A stretch of 64,000 nucleotides of DNA from Corynebacterium minutissimum (lineage in GTDB: Bacteria; Actinomycetota; Actinomycetes; Mycobacteriales; Mycobacteriaceae), in contig NZ_JSEF01000004.1 in NCBI RefSeq assembly GCF_000805675.1, positions 124,001 to 188,000 on the forward strand. The letters are read 5' to 3'. Position 1 is the stretch's first letter. Every line of letters begins with the position of its first letter. Positions 34,410 to 42,446 of the stretch are shown piece by piece. A program made the translations under genes and the position numbers. The notes beneath the pieces were generated by a model that saw only the letters and a list, made by a program, of their open reading frames with translations, had not been told where the DNA came from and did no database searches.

Positions 34410-34431
34410 TCTTTGGCAACTCTTTGGCAAC
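34410..34431. repeat. Tandem 11-bp repeat before the deaminase/ASCH gene
   Basis: TCTTTGGCAAC occurs twice head to tail (34410-34420 and 34421-34431). It lies just upstream of TACCTT (34435-34440), the probable -10 for the next gene, and may be a regulator's binding site in direct-repeat form. Confidence 0.5.
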
Positions 34432-34446
34432 CGCTACCTTTGAAGG

Positions 34447-35163
34447 GTGATTACTAATGAACTCCGAGAATTACTGACCGTAGCCACGACCCATGCCCAG
34501 CGCTTCCACGACGGGGAAGATCACACTGTAGCCGCAGCCCTCCTGACCGAATCCGGCAAACACGTGCTCGGTTTGAACGCATATCATTTCCTCGGTGGCC
34601 CCTGTGGTGAAATCTCGGCCTTAGCTAACCATGCTGCTAGTCATCCAGAGGATCCCATCCGAGCGGTAGTCGCCGTCCATGGTCCGACTGGCCAGGTGCT
34701 TTCGCCCTGTGGAAAATGCCGCCAGGTGCTGTTTGATGTTGATCCGTCTATCCGGTGCATCGTGCGCGGAAGCAATGGGCTTGAAGCACTCACCGTGGAA
34801 GAACTTTTACCGTTCGCATATAACTGGCGTGACATGGACAAAGAGCAGCGCATCTACATGTGGGAAGGCTACGAGGAATCAATTCGTAGCGGAGAAAAGC
34901 AACAAACCATTCGGGTGGATGATCCTTTCCATGAGGGAAGCGCCCAGATTGTCTTCGAGAAGGAATCCGGTGAGGTTGTTACCATTCCTGCCGAGGTGAC
35001 GTCAGTTGTTTCAACCCAGCGGAGGTCTTTGACGGAGGAACAAGCCCGAAGAGATGGGTTTGGCTCTCTTGCCGAGCTCCATGAAGCGCTTGATACTCAC
35101 TATCCCGGATTGGCTGAGGATGACGAGGTCGACGTCGTTGAGTTCACACTCCGCAAGGTTTAA
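34447..35163 (+). CDS. Cytidine-deaminase-like protein fused to an ASCH domain
   Basis: A 238-residue two-domain protein. Residues 1-130 are a CDA-family zinc domain with GPCGEISALANH (Cys and catalytic Glu) and LSPCGKCRQVL (two Cys ligands), as in cytidine and blasticidin-S deaminases. From about residue 134 (RIYMWEGYEESIRSGEKQQTIRVDDPF) the chain is an ASCH domain, an RNA- or nucleotide-binding module that may act as a ligand pocket or hydrolase. The GTG start at 34447 is preceded by TACCTT at 6 bases. A nucleoside-salvage or modified-base role is inference. Confidence 0.82.
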   Translation: MITNELRELLTVATTHAQRFHDGEDHTVAAALLTESGKHVLGLNAYHFLGGPCGEISALANHAASHPEDPIRAVVAVHGPTGQVLSPCGKCRQVLFDVDPSIRCIVRGSNGLEALTVEELLPFAYNWRDMDKEQRIYMWEGYEESIRSGEKQQTIRVDDPFHEGSAQIVFEKESGEVVTIPAEVTSVVSTQRRSLTEEQARRDGFGSLAELHEALDTHYPGLAEDDEVDVVEFTLRKV

Positions 35164-35211
35164 GAGCTCTGGCAAAGTCCACGTAGAGGAGACTTCGCCT
35201 AGACTGTCGGT

Positions 35212-35643
35212 ATGTTTGGGCCCGCTTCCACCCAGCCGCCGCGGCTAATAGATTTTGCCGTGCTGCGGTTACCGTTGGTGGAAGTCGTGTTTGTTGGGCT
35301 GCTGGTGAATCTCTTTTTCGAAGATATGCAGGGGACTGAAGCTGCCAGTGGCTTCGTCGCGCTCTTTGTGGCCATTCCCGCACTGTTGTTTCTTGGAATC
35401 GCATACCTCATTTCCCTGCCCATGCAACGGCGCAAAGTAAATGATTTCCGCGTCGATGCAGTCTTCCTTGTTGTCGGAGCTATTGGCCTTGCGGGGTGGG
35501 GCGGGCAATACTTTATCGCTTTGCCTCTCGCGTGCTGCTTGCCTGTAGGGCTGTCAGCACTGATTCGAAGATTCATTGCCTTTTTGCTGTGGAAGGCGGG
35601 GAAGGCCCCGCAGCTGCCGGCAGGGAAAGATGCTGAGAACTAG
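35212..35643 (+). CDS. Small membrane protein of unknown function
   Basis: A 143-residue protein with four hydrophobic segments (about 20-40, 47-70, 82-103 and 106-125) and a basic C-terminus. I recognise no family. TAGACT lies 6 bases before the ATG, so it appears leaderless and separately transcribed from the deaminase gene 48 bases upstream. Confidence 0.65.
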   Translation: MFGPASTQPPRLIDFAVLRLPLVEVVFVGLLVNLFFEDMQGTEAASGFVALFVAIPALLFLGIAYLISLPMQRRKVNDFRVDAVFLVVGAIGLAGWGGQYFIALPLACCLPVGLSALIRRFIAFLLWKAGKAPQLPAGKDAEN

Positions 35644-35719
35644 GCCGAGGCCACTGATTCCATCCGGCGAAGTTAACGAGATCAGCGCATGTGCACAGTC
35701 GCTGATAAAGTAACGCCTT

Positions 35720-36586
35720 GTGTTCTCAGGTTTCCTCGCATCTGTTCTGTCTGTCCTCACCGCATTAGCGTCTATGTTTGGCATTAATCACGCTGCCGCC
35801 GACGATTCCGGCGCGCGTGAGGTTCTGCAGGCCACGAGCAACATTGACGCGAAGGACGACCGAGTCGCTGCACTGTGGCAGAACGAGTCACGGGAATGCT
35901 CGGCAGGTTACATCGGCAATGACTGGTGGCTCACCGCTACGCACTGCTTGGGCCGCAACCTGCGTCTTACCCAGGCAGATGGTGATAGTGCCAAAGTTGT
36001 CGCCTCCACCCCGGTGGCGGAGAAGTCAGACATTGCCTTGCTCAAGGCGGAACCCATGGAGGCTGAGGCCTTCGAGCTTCCCACCCGTCCTTTGCGCGTG
36101 AACGAAAAACTCCTCCTCGTGGGCTTCGGTGGGTCCCACATGTTTTCCTCGGAGGCCGTGTCCCGCATTGAGGAGACGGGCGTAACGCACGAAATCCAAG
36201 GCCACGAATTTGAGAACTTGCTCAAGTCGCACTCCTTGTTCTCCTCACGCTCCTGCAGCGGTGACTCCGGCGCCCCGCTCTACCAGGACACCACGATCTT
36301 TGCGGTGCATACCGGCGGTGAAGAGAATGAGTCTTGCGCAGACGGCACGCGCCGCCGCATGTGGCATAGTGAAATCTATCCTTACGTGGGGATGCTCACT
36401 GCGCTCATGGAGAGCTATGACGAGGAGGAGGCAGTCACCCAACGCGAGGAGGCGGAAGCCGAGAGCGTGCGCCAAGCTCGCGCCCAAGAGCGCCGCCAGG
36501 CCCCCGCGGAAAAGCCATCCGAACAACGTACCGAGCAGCCGAAGAAGGACCGCGGCAGCAGCCTGAGCAGCCTCTCTTCCCGTTAA
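35720..36586 (+). CDS. Secreted trypsin-like serine protease
   Basis: A 288-residue exported protease. A signal segment (about 1-26, ending INHAAA) precedes the chymotrypsin fold. Catalytic His lies in LTATHC (about 75), Asp in SDIALLK (about 100) and Ser in CSGDSGAPL (about 182), so it should be active; two Cys pairs fit the fold. The last 60 residues are Glu/Arg/Pro-rich and disordered. It starts at GTG with TAAAGT 8 bases before. It is next to a secreted lipase. No inhibitor or regulator is visible. Confidence 0.85.
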   Translation: MFSGFLASVLSVLTALASMFGINHAAADDSGAREVLQATSNIDAKDDRVAALWQNESRECSAGYIGNDWWLTATHCLGRNLRLTQADGDSAKVVASTPVAEKSDIALLKAEPMEAEAFELPTRPLRVNEKLLLVGFGGSHMFSSEAVSRIEETGVTHEIQGHEFENLLKSHSLFSSRSCSGDSGAPLYQDTTIFAVHTGGEENESCADGTRRRMWHSEIYPYVGMLTALMESYDEEEAVTQREEAEAESVRQARAQERRQAPAEKPSEQRTEQPKKDRGSSLSSLSSR

Positions 36587-36635
36587 CAGCGCCTATACAG
36601 CGAGCGTTCAGACTTAAGCGTTAAGCTCGCTCCTT

Positions 36636-37463
36636 ATGAAAAACGGCTTTTTGCAGCGGGCGTTCTTGGCCATCCTTCTCGGCACCGCGGCCCCCATCCC
36701 AGCACACGCTGAGACCATGGAGACCTCCGCTGCACAGGATTTGGGTATTAATGATCCTGACTGCCAGCCCACTGGCCCCGTCACCGAGCCCGTCGTCCTC
36801 CTTCACGGCACGTCGGCCAATTCGGCCGAATGGAATGATCTGATCCCGGAGCTCACTGATCAGGGCATGTGCGTGTGGGCCTTCGACTATGGCGCGGATG
36901 ACCTCACCTTCCAGAACGCCTATCCCTATATGAAGGGCATTGCGGATTTGGAGTCTTCCGGGCGTGAAATCGCCCAGCAGATCGAGCACATCCGCGACGT
37001 CACTGGGGCAGAGAAAGTGAACCTCGTGGGCTTCTCCCAGGGTGGATTGCACACGAAGTCCTTTACACAGCTCTATGGTTCACCCGATGAGGTGCGCCGC
37101 GTGGTCACGGTTGGCGCGAATTTTCACGGGACAACGTGGGGCGACAGAGCAACGCCCCTAAGCACGGCGGCAAAAATCGCGCCCGATGTGACCAAGTTTG
37201 TTGGAACCAGTGCCGGTATCCAGCAGCTGCAAGGTTCGGACTTTATGGAGAATCTCAACCAGTTGCCGGACACCGCGCCGGGTATTACCTACACCTCTAT
37301 CTATTCACCCGCAGACAACACCGTGACGCCGAATGAGACCTCGCAGCTGACTGCAGTGCCGGGCGCCGACGTGGCCAACGTGGAGTCAGTGCCGGTCGAG
37401 CACGGGCAGCTGCCCCATGATCCGCGCGTGCACGAGCAGATTTTGTGGGGGCTCACGCGCTAG
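36636..37463 (+). CDS. Secreted triacylglycerol lipase/esterase
   Basis: A 275-residue alpha/beta hydrolase. A signal peptide (about 1-25, PAHA) is followed by the oxyanion region VVLLHGTSANSAEWND and the nucleophile elbow GFSQGG; a later EHGQLPHD stretch supplies the catalytic His candidate and EVRR the acid region. Such enzymes hydrolyse short-chain triglycerides outside the cell, a common trait of skin-living corynebacteria. TAAGCT lies 8 bases before the ATG. Confidence 0.85.
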   Translation: MKNGFLQRAFLAILLGTAAPIPAHAETMETSAAQDLGINDPDCQPTGPVTEPVVLLHGTSANSAEWNDLIPELTDQGMCVWAFDYGADDLTFQNAYPYMKGIADLESSGREIAQQIEHIRDVTGAEKVNLVGFSQGGLHTKSFTQLYGSPDEVRRVVTVGANFHGTTWGDRATPLSTAAKIAPDVTKFVGTSAGIQQLQGSDFMENLNQLPDTAPGITYTSIYSPADNTVTPNETSQLTAVPGADVANVESVPVEHGQLPHDPRVHEQILWGLTR

Positions 37464-38092
37464 GCCGGGGTCGGCGCGGACCTGCGGGTGCGTGAGGCAA
37501 TGACGAAGGTGGCCGTCAAGCAGATAGCGAGGGCCACGAAAGGCAACGCATTCGACAGCCAGTAGGCGGTGGTGAAGGGGAGAGAATAGGCGGCGACGAT
37601 GCGGATGATTGCTTCGAGTAGGAACACTACGCCCCACACGATAGTGATGTAGCGCTGGGAGGCGCGAAAGGTTGGGTATTTCCACAACCCGTTCCAGTAA
37701 GAGACACCTTCCTCCGTGCCGTCGGTGCCAAAGCGCTGGCCAAAGTAGAAGGCAAGGGGCTTGCCCAAGGCAAGGCTGCCGAGGAAGAGCAGGCCGAAAA
37801 TACCGGTAATAACGCTGCCCTTAACCAGCAGGAGACGCTCATCGGTGCCACCGACCAGCGTGGCCAAGGCTGCAGCAACGTTGAAGGCAAGGATCAGTGC
37901 AGAAATCCCAGAAAAAGACTTCTGGCGTACATGCTGGATGATGCCACCGATGAGGGGGCCGATGCTGGCGGCTAGGTAGGCGTAGACGTGGTTGCCGGTT
38001 GCGGAGTCAACCAGTTGAAACAGGAGGATGGCGAGGCCGACGTCGAAGACGCCGAGGATGAGGAAGTTGAGCAGGCGCGGATTGAGACTCAT
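37460..38092 (-). CDS. VC0807-like multi-span membrane protein
   Basis: About 210 residues with six or more hydrophobic helices, of the small VC0807-type family with no known function. The preferred start is 38092 (MSLNPRLL); an in-frame ATG lies at 38116. The likely start is not marked by a ribosome-binding site, and CACACT lies 7 bases before it, suggesting a leaderless start. It is divergent from a PaaX-like regulator, with a long palindrome between. Stop overlaps the end of the lipase gene by 4 bases on the other strand. Confidence 0.75.
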   Translation of the reverse strand: MSLNPRLLNFLILGVFDVGLAILLFQLVDSATGNHVYAYLAASIGPLIGGIIQHVRQKSFSGISALILAFNVAAALATLVGGTDERLLLVKGSVITGIFGLLFLGSLALGKPLAFYFGQRFGTDGTEEGVSYWNGLWKYPTFRASQRYITIVWGVVFLLEAIIRIVAAYSLPFTTAYWLSNALPFVALAICLTATFVIASRTRRSAPTPA

Positions 38093-38101
38093 GCCACATA
38101 G

Positions 38102-38140
38102 TGTGCCACAAAACATACGTAACGGTTTGTTTGTGACACA
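38102..38140. promoter_or_regulatory. Long palindrome between the membrane protein and PaaX-like genes
   Basis: TGTGCCACAAA (38102-38112) and TTTGTGACACA (38130-38140) match as inverted arms at 10 of 11 positions around a 17-base centre. It lies in the 69-base divergent region and is the best operator candidate for the adjacent PaaX-like regulator, which probably controls both genes. Confidence 0.6.
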
Positions 38141-38161
38141 TAAAAACCCTAGGGTTGGGGC

Positions 38162-38884
38162 ATGGCTGACGTTGGACCAGGAACCGTTGGATATCTCTGC
38201 GGGTTAGCTGGCCGCGAGGAACTCCCCGGGCCCGTGCTGACACCGATCCTTACTGGGCTGGGTCTGTCGCCGGCTGGCGTTCGCACCTTTCTGTCCCGCA
38301 TGGTGCGCGCGGGCGATCTATCCTCGCGCCGAGCCGGGCGATACTCCGTGTATTCCATGGTGGGGAACTACCTTGCGGAGTTTCGTCACCTAGGCTCGCC
38401 GCGCGCCCTCCACTGGGACGGGGCGTTTCACACCGTTATCTTCGATATCGGCGAGGATCGCCGTACAGAAAGGGATGCACTCCTGCGCGCCGCGCAGGCC
38501 AGCGGTTTCCGGCAGCTGCGGCCCGGAGTCCTGGTGGGTGCCCACGCGCCGGGGGAGTGGGCGCAGAAAACCTTTGTCGGCACTTGGTCCGTGGATACGG
38601 ACACCGCCCGCGACGTTATTGCCACCGCGTGGGACCTTGAGGAGAGCGCTGCCCGCATTTGCGCGCTGGGCGACGTCCCCCCTATGCCCATCGATGACGT
38701 TGGCGTCGTCGTCGAAACCACGCGCCGCCATTCCGCCGTCTTTGCGGCGCTGCGCCACACCCCGCCCTTCCCTGCCGAGCTTCTTCCCGCTGACTTCCCT
38801 TCGGACATGCTGGAGAGCCGCCTGCGCATGGACGTCACGCCGGCCTATCGGGCGATGGCGCGGCTGTTAGAGGCGTGGCCATGA
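38162..38884 (+). CDS. PaaX-family transcriptional regulator
   Basis: A 240-residue protein. The N-terminus is a winged helix (LTGLGLSPAGVRTFLSRMVRAGDLSSRRAGRYSVYS), followed by the domain common to PaaX-type repressors (HWDGAFHTVIFDIGEDRRTERDALLRAA and FRQLRPGVLVGAH). PaaX represses phenylacetate catabolism in other bacteria, but no paa genes lie here. TAGGGT ends 6 bases before the ATG, so the message is leaderless. It overlaps the downstream CHY zinc-finger gene by 4 bases. Confidence 0.82.
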   Translation: MADVGPGTVGYLCGLAGREELPGPVLTPILTGLGLSPAGVRTFLSRMVRAGDLSSRRAGRYSVYSMVGNYLAEFRHLGSPRALHWDGAFHTVIFDIGEDRRTERDALLRAAQASGFRQLRPGVLVGAHAPGEWAQKTFVGTWSVDTDTARDVIATAWDLEESAARICALGDVPPMPIDDVGVVVETTRRHSAVFAALRHTPPFPAELLPADFPSDMLESRLRMDVTPAYRAMARLLEAWP

Positions 38885-39171
38885 TCCAGGGAGCCATCGA
38901 CGTGGAAGGCCGGTGCCGGCACTGGCACACGCTTGTCGACGTCGTCGCCAACAAGTGCCGCACCTGTAGCGGTTGGTTCGCGTGTTCCTTGTGTCATGCG
39001 GAATTAACTGATCACGAGTTTGGCGCCATGCCGAAGGACGAACTTTGCGTCATGTGTGGCGCGTGCGGCCATCAGATGACCTTCGCGGAGTATTCGGCAT
39101 ATAAATGCCCCGCGTGCGGGCATGCCTTCAATACTGGCTGCGCGCTGCACGCGGGGACGTATTTCCGCTAG
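38881..39171 (+). CDS. CHY zinc-finger protein
   Basis: A 96-residue protein with many Cys and His: RCRHWHTLVDVVANKCRTCSGWFACSLCHAE, then CVMCGACGH and KCPACGHAFNTGC. This is the CHY zinc-finger pattern, known from the mitochondrial import protein Hot13 and from bacteria, where its role is unclear but may be metal handling or chaperoning. The start overlaps the PaaX-like stop (ATGA), so the two form one unit. Confidence 0.85.
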   Translation: MIQGAIDVEGRCRHWHTLVDVVANKCRTCSGWFACSLCHAELTDHEFGAMPKDELCVMCGACGHQMTFAEYSAYKCPACGHAFNTGCALHAGTYFR

Positions 39172-39188
39172 TTGCTTAAGGCTGCTGC

Positions 39189-39764
39189 TTAGGGCAGCAG
39201 CGGGGCGAGCGGGGTGCCCTCGACGAGGGTCTTGAGGTAGGCCACGATGTCCGGGACGTGAATGGTGAAGTTACCGAAGGTCACCGGAATTGTCGGAAAA
39301 GCGTTGTTGGCCGGGGCCTTATTGCCACCGTTGTTGCCGCCGTTTCCATTGTTGTTAGCCGGAGCTGGCTGGTTGTTGTGAGCCGGTGCGCCCTGATTGT
39401 TGCCATTATTGTTCGCGGGGGCAGTCTTGTCCCCGCCGCCGTTGTTCGCGGGGGCAGCATTGCCGCCACCGTTGCCACCGCCTAGGCCGCAGCGAGCGAT
39501 GGCCTCATCGGCGCGTGCGATGGCGTCGCGGATTTCGCCGCCGCGCGGGTGGAAGTTCGCGGCAGCGAGGGCCTGGGACTTCTTGCTGTTGTAGTCGGAC
39601 GGGTTGGTGTAGTACTTCGTGGCCTGCTCGCAGGAGATCTGACCGGCCGGCACCTTGGCCAGGTAGTCATCGACCATATCGGCCGAGGCGGCAGGGCTAG
39701 CAAGGCCGACGGTGACGGCTGCAGCGGCGGAACACAGGACAAGCTTGTTTCTCATGCGCCACAT
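39189..39764 (-). CDS. Secreted low-complexity protein of unknown function
   Basis: A 191-residue exported protein. The signal peptide (about 1-28, ends SAA) is followed by a short domain with two Cys (ISCEQATKYY and AIARCGLG), then a long stretch of Asn, Gly, Ala and Pro (about 102-158) and a short structured tail (FTIHVPDIVAYLKTLVEG). I recognise no family. The ribosome-binding site AAAAGG precedes ATG 39764 by about 9 bases; ATG 39755 is a second option. The spacer suggests a surface-attached or wall-spanning protein. Confidence 0.75.
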   Translation of the reverse strand: MWRMRNKLVLCSAAAAVTVGLASPAASADMVDDYLAKVPAGQISCEQATKYYTNPSDYNSKKSQALAAANFHPRGGEIRDAIARADEAIARCGLGGGNGGGNAAPANNGGGDKTAPANNNGNNQGAPAHNNQPAPANNNGNGGNNGGNKAPANNAFPTIPVTFGNFTIHVPDIVAYLKTLVEGTPLAPLLP

Positions 39765-39796
39765 TGTGCCACACCTTTTACATTTTTGCGCGAGCG

Positions 39797-41107
39797 CTAT
39801 TGCCCCAAGAAGCGATTTAGCAGCGAAGAATACGCCTTCACAGTCAAATCCAAGTCTTCCAAGTAGAGGTGCTCGTCGTGGCTGTGCAACTGCGAGTTGG
39901 CGCTGGCCATATCGCGACCTTCCGCATGCAGCGCAAAGCCGTAGGCGTTGCCGCCGCGTCGCCGCGCCACGCGCAGATCCGAGCCACCCGTCGCCAGCAC
40001 TGGCAGCACCTTCTTATCGGGGAAGAACTCGTGCGCGGTGTCCTCAATGCAGCGCCACAGCTCAGTATCCGTGGAAGACTGCGTGGCGTCCTCAGTAATA
40101 AGGTGTTCGATTTCTACCTCGCCGGCCATATCGCCGAGCGCTTCGCGCAGGAACTCATCAAGTTCCTCCTGGGTTTGGCCAGGGAAGGGGCGGATGTCCA
40201 TCTCTAGGTAGGCGTGGGAGGGCAGAACGTTGATGGCACCACCCGCGCGCAGGACAGTTTGGGCAATCGTCGTGTGCGAGAAGGCGTGGGCATAGGCAGA
40301 CAAATCACCGAACTTTTCGTAGTCGGCGGCGGTAGCGGAGCCGTCGAGAAGCGCTGCTTCCGTAGCGGGGTCAAAGCCGAAGGTCTTGACGAATCCCTGC
40401 CACACCTCATCCATCGCCACGGGTGGCTCAGCCGCGGCGATGCGGCGGGCCACTTCACCAATCTTGACGATGGCAAAGTCCTTGCCGAAGGGCGTCGAGC
40501 CATGGCCGGCATCGCCGTGCACGTGCAGGCGGCGCTGGCCCGCGCCCTTCTCGCCGACGTTGAAGCCGAGCGCGCCGGGCAGGTGGCTGCCGCCGGTCTC
40601 CGAGAGGCAGTTGCGCACCGAATAGGCCTCTGGGTGGTGTTTGTCCATCCAGATGGAGCCCAAGCCACCGCGGGCCTCCTCGTCGGCCATACCCACAAAC
40701 GCCAGGGTGCCGCCGGGGTTGCCGCGCTTGGCGACGTCCCTCGTTACCGCCGCCATCGTCGCTGTAATAAAGAGCATGTCCACCGCGCCACGGCCGTAGA
40801 GCTTGCCATCCTCGATGATGGCGTCGAAAGGCGGCTTGGTCCACTTCGGCTCGTCCACGGGCACGACGTCCGTATGGCCCATCAGCGTGAGCGGCTCCTT
40901 GTCCGGGTCACCCGGAACGGTCACCACGATGGTGACGCGGCCCGGATGGGACTCGTAGCGCTGAATCTCCACCGCGGTGCCGTCGAAGAACTTCTCCAAG
41001 GTATCGGCGTTGCGGACCTCGTGGCCGGAATCCGGCGTGAGATCGTTGACGCAGGCATTGCGAATGAGCTCCTGAAGCAGGGCGAGGGTGTCGTCGTAGA
41101 GAGTCAT
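39797..41107 (-). CDS. M20-family zinc dipeptidase/peptidase
   Basis: A 436-residue cytoplasmic amidohydrolase. Metal-binding and catalytic segments are visible: LMGHTDVVPV (His, Asp), GRGAVDM (Asp), MADEEARGG (Glu, Glu) and the late HSHDEHL (His). A lid domain sits between. It hydrolyses dipeptides or N-acyl amino acids. The start at 41107 (MTLYDD) has TACCCT 8 bases before it; upstream in-frame codons would overlap the bioB promoter. It is divergent from bioB. Confidence 0.88.
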   Translation of the reverse strand: MTLYDDTLALLQELIRNACVNDLTPDSGHEVRNADTLEKFFDGTAVEIQRYESHPGRVTIVVTVPGDPDKEPLTLMGHTDVVPVDEPKWTKPPFDAIIEDGKLYGRGAVDMLFITATMAAVTRDVAKRGNPGGTLAFVGMADEEARGGLGSIWMDKHHPEAYSVRNCLSETGGSHLPGALGFNVGEKGAGQRRLHVHGDAGHGSTPFGKDFAIVKIGEVARRIAAAEPPVAMDEVWQGFVKTFGFDPATEAALLDGSATAADYEKFGDLSAYAHAFSHTTIAQTVLRAGGAINVLPSHAYLEMDIRPFPGQTQEELDEFLREALGDMAGEVEIEHLITEDATQSSTDTELWRCIEDTAHEFFPDKKVLPVLATGGSDLRVARRRGGNAYGFALHAEGRDMASANSQLHSHDEHLYLEDLDLTVKAYSSLLNRFLGQ

Positions 41108-41157
41108 GGCCTTCAAGGGTAGTCCGCGGAAGGAAAAGTCGGAGATTTTCCACAACT

Positions 41158-41170
41158 TGAACGCCGTTCA
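41158..41170. promoter_or_regulatory. BioQ-type operator upstream of bioB
   Basis: TGAACGCCGTTCA, a perfect TGAAC-N3-GTTCA palindrome, ends 3 bases before TAAGGT (41173-41178), the probable -10 of bioB. It covers the spacer of the promoter and so should block initiation. Confidence 0.85.
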
Positions 41171-41185
41171 AGTAAGGTTTCTGCC

Positions 41186-42166
41186 ATGAGCATCGTAGAT
41201 ATCGCACGCGAAAAGGCCCTCGAGCAGGGCATTGGCCTTAACGAAGAGGAACTCCTCCAGGTCCTCCAGATCCCCGATGAGCAGCTGGAAGAGATCGCTG
41301 ACATCGCCCACAAGACCCGCCTCAAGTGGTGTGGACCCGACGTGTCCGTCGAAGGCATCATCTCCATTAAGACTGGCGGCTGCCCGGAGGATTGCCACTT
41401 CTGTTCGCAGTCCGGTCTCTTCGAGTCGCCCGTACGTGCGGCTCGCCTCAACATCCCTGAATTGGTGGAGGCTGCCAAGAAGACTGCCAAGACCGGTGCG
41501 ACGGAGTTTTGCATCGTCGCCGCGGTGAAGTCCCCGGACGAGAACCTGCTGAGCCAGGTCGCGGAGGCTATCCCGGCCATCCTTGACGAGGTGGACATTG
41601 AAATCTCCCTCTCCCTCGGCACGTTGACCCTCGAGCAGGCCCAGCGCCTCAAGGACATGGGCGCCCAGCGCTACAACCACAACCTGGAGACTTCTAAGTC
41701 CTTCTTCCCCAACGTGGTCACGACTCACTCCTGGGAAGAGCGCAAGGAGACCCTTGACAACGTCCGCGCGGTGGGTATGGAAGTTTGCTCCGGCGGCATC
41801 ATCGGTATGGGTGAATCCCTCGAGGACCGCGCCGAATTTGCCTACCAGCTGGCCCAGATTGAGCCCTGCGAGGTTCCGATGAACTTCCTCGACCCGCGCC
41901 CGGGCACCCCGTTTGCGGATCGCCCGCTCGTCCCGCTCGGTGAGGCGCTGCGCGCGGTGGCCGCCTTCCGTTTGGCCATGCCGTCGGTAACGCTGCGCTT
42001 TGCGGGTGGCCGCGAGCTCTCCCTCGGAGACGACGGCACGGAGAAGGGCCTTCTCGGTGGCATCAACGCGATCATTGCAGGCAACTACCTCACCACGCTG
42101 GGCAAGCAGATTGAGAAGGACGTCGACATGCTCGGCCGCATCGACCTGCCCATCAAGGCCCTCTAA
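41186..42166 (+). CDS. bioB: Biotin synthase
   Basis: A radical-SAM enzyme that inserts sulfur into dethiobiotin. The 326-residue protein shows the 4Fe-4S motif CPEDCHFC, the AAVKSP and YNHNLETS segments and the later LRFAGGREL near the 2Fe-2S ligand region. TAAGGT lies 7 bases before the ATG, so it appears leaderless. The stop overlaps the next ATG (TAATG), coupling it to bsaP. Its promoter carries a BioQ-type operator. Confidence 0.96.
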   Translation: MSIVDIAREKALEQGIGLNEEELLQVLQIPDEQLEEIADIAHKTRLKWCGPDVSVEGIISIKTGGCPEDCHFCSQSGLFESPVRAARLNIPELVEAAKKTAKTGATEFCIVAAVKSPDENLLSQVAEAIPAILDEVDIEISLSLGTLTLEQAQRLKDMGAQRYNHNLETSKSFFPNVVTTHSWEERKETLDNVRAVGMEVCSGGIIGMGESLEDRAEFAYQLAQIEPCEVPMNFLDPRPGTPFADRPLVPLGEALRAVAAFRLAMPSVTLRFAGGRELSLGDDGTEKGLLGGINAIIAGNYLTTLGKQIEKDVDMLGRIDLPIKAL

Positions 42167-42432
42167 TGGCCGCTTCGCAGGGCGAATCGACGGAGCTTGT
42201 GGCCGCCGTCCTCGCCGGGGAGGAGCCGCAGTTCCACCCCAACACCGGCAAGCCGCTCAGTGAGAACTTTCCCCTCCACCCGGCGGCCGCGGCCGGCCTC
42301 GACGTGCCACGCTATTGCCAGCTGTGCGGACGCCGCATGGTGGTCCAGGTCCGCCCGGACGGCTGGAGCGCGCGCTGCTCGCGCCACGGTGAGCTCGACT
42401 CGGAGGATATCTACGAGGAAACCTTCGGCTAA
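42166..42432 (+). CDS. bsaP: Biotin synthase auxiliary protein
   Basis: An 88-residue protein with a CxxC in YCQLCGRRM and a CSRHGEL segment, giving the three Cys and one His that could hold a metal cluster. It matches the actinobacterial auxiliary protein BsaP, encoded directly after bioB and reported to be needed for BioB activity. The gene overlaps the bioB stop (TAATG). The fit to the family is from recall of its size, motif and position. Confidence 0.8.
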   Translation: MAASQGESTELVAAVLAGEEPQFHPNTGKPLSENFPLHPAAAAGLDVPRYCQLCGRRMVVQVRPDGWSARCSRHGELDSEDIYEETFG

Positions 42433-42446
42433 CTAGAGTGGGCGCC

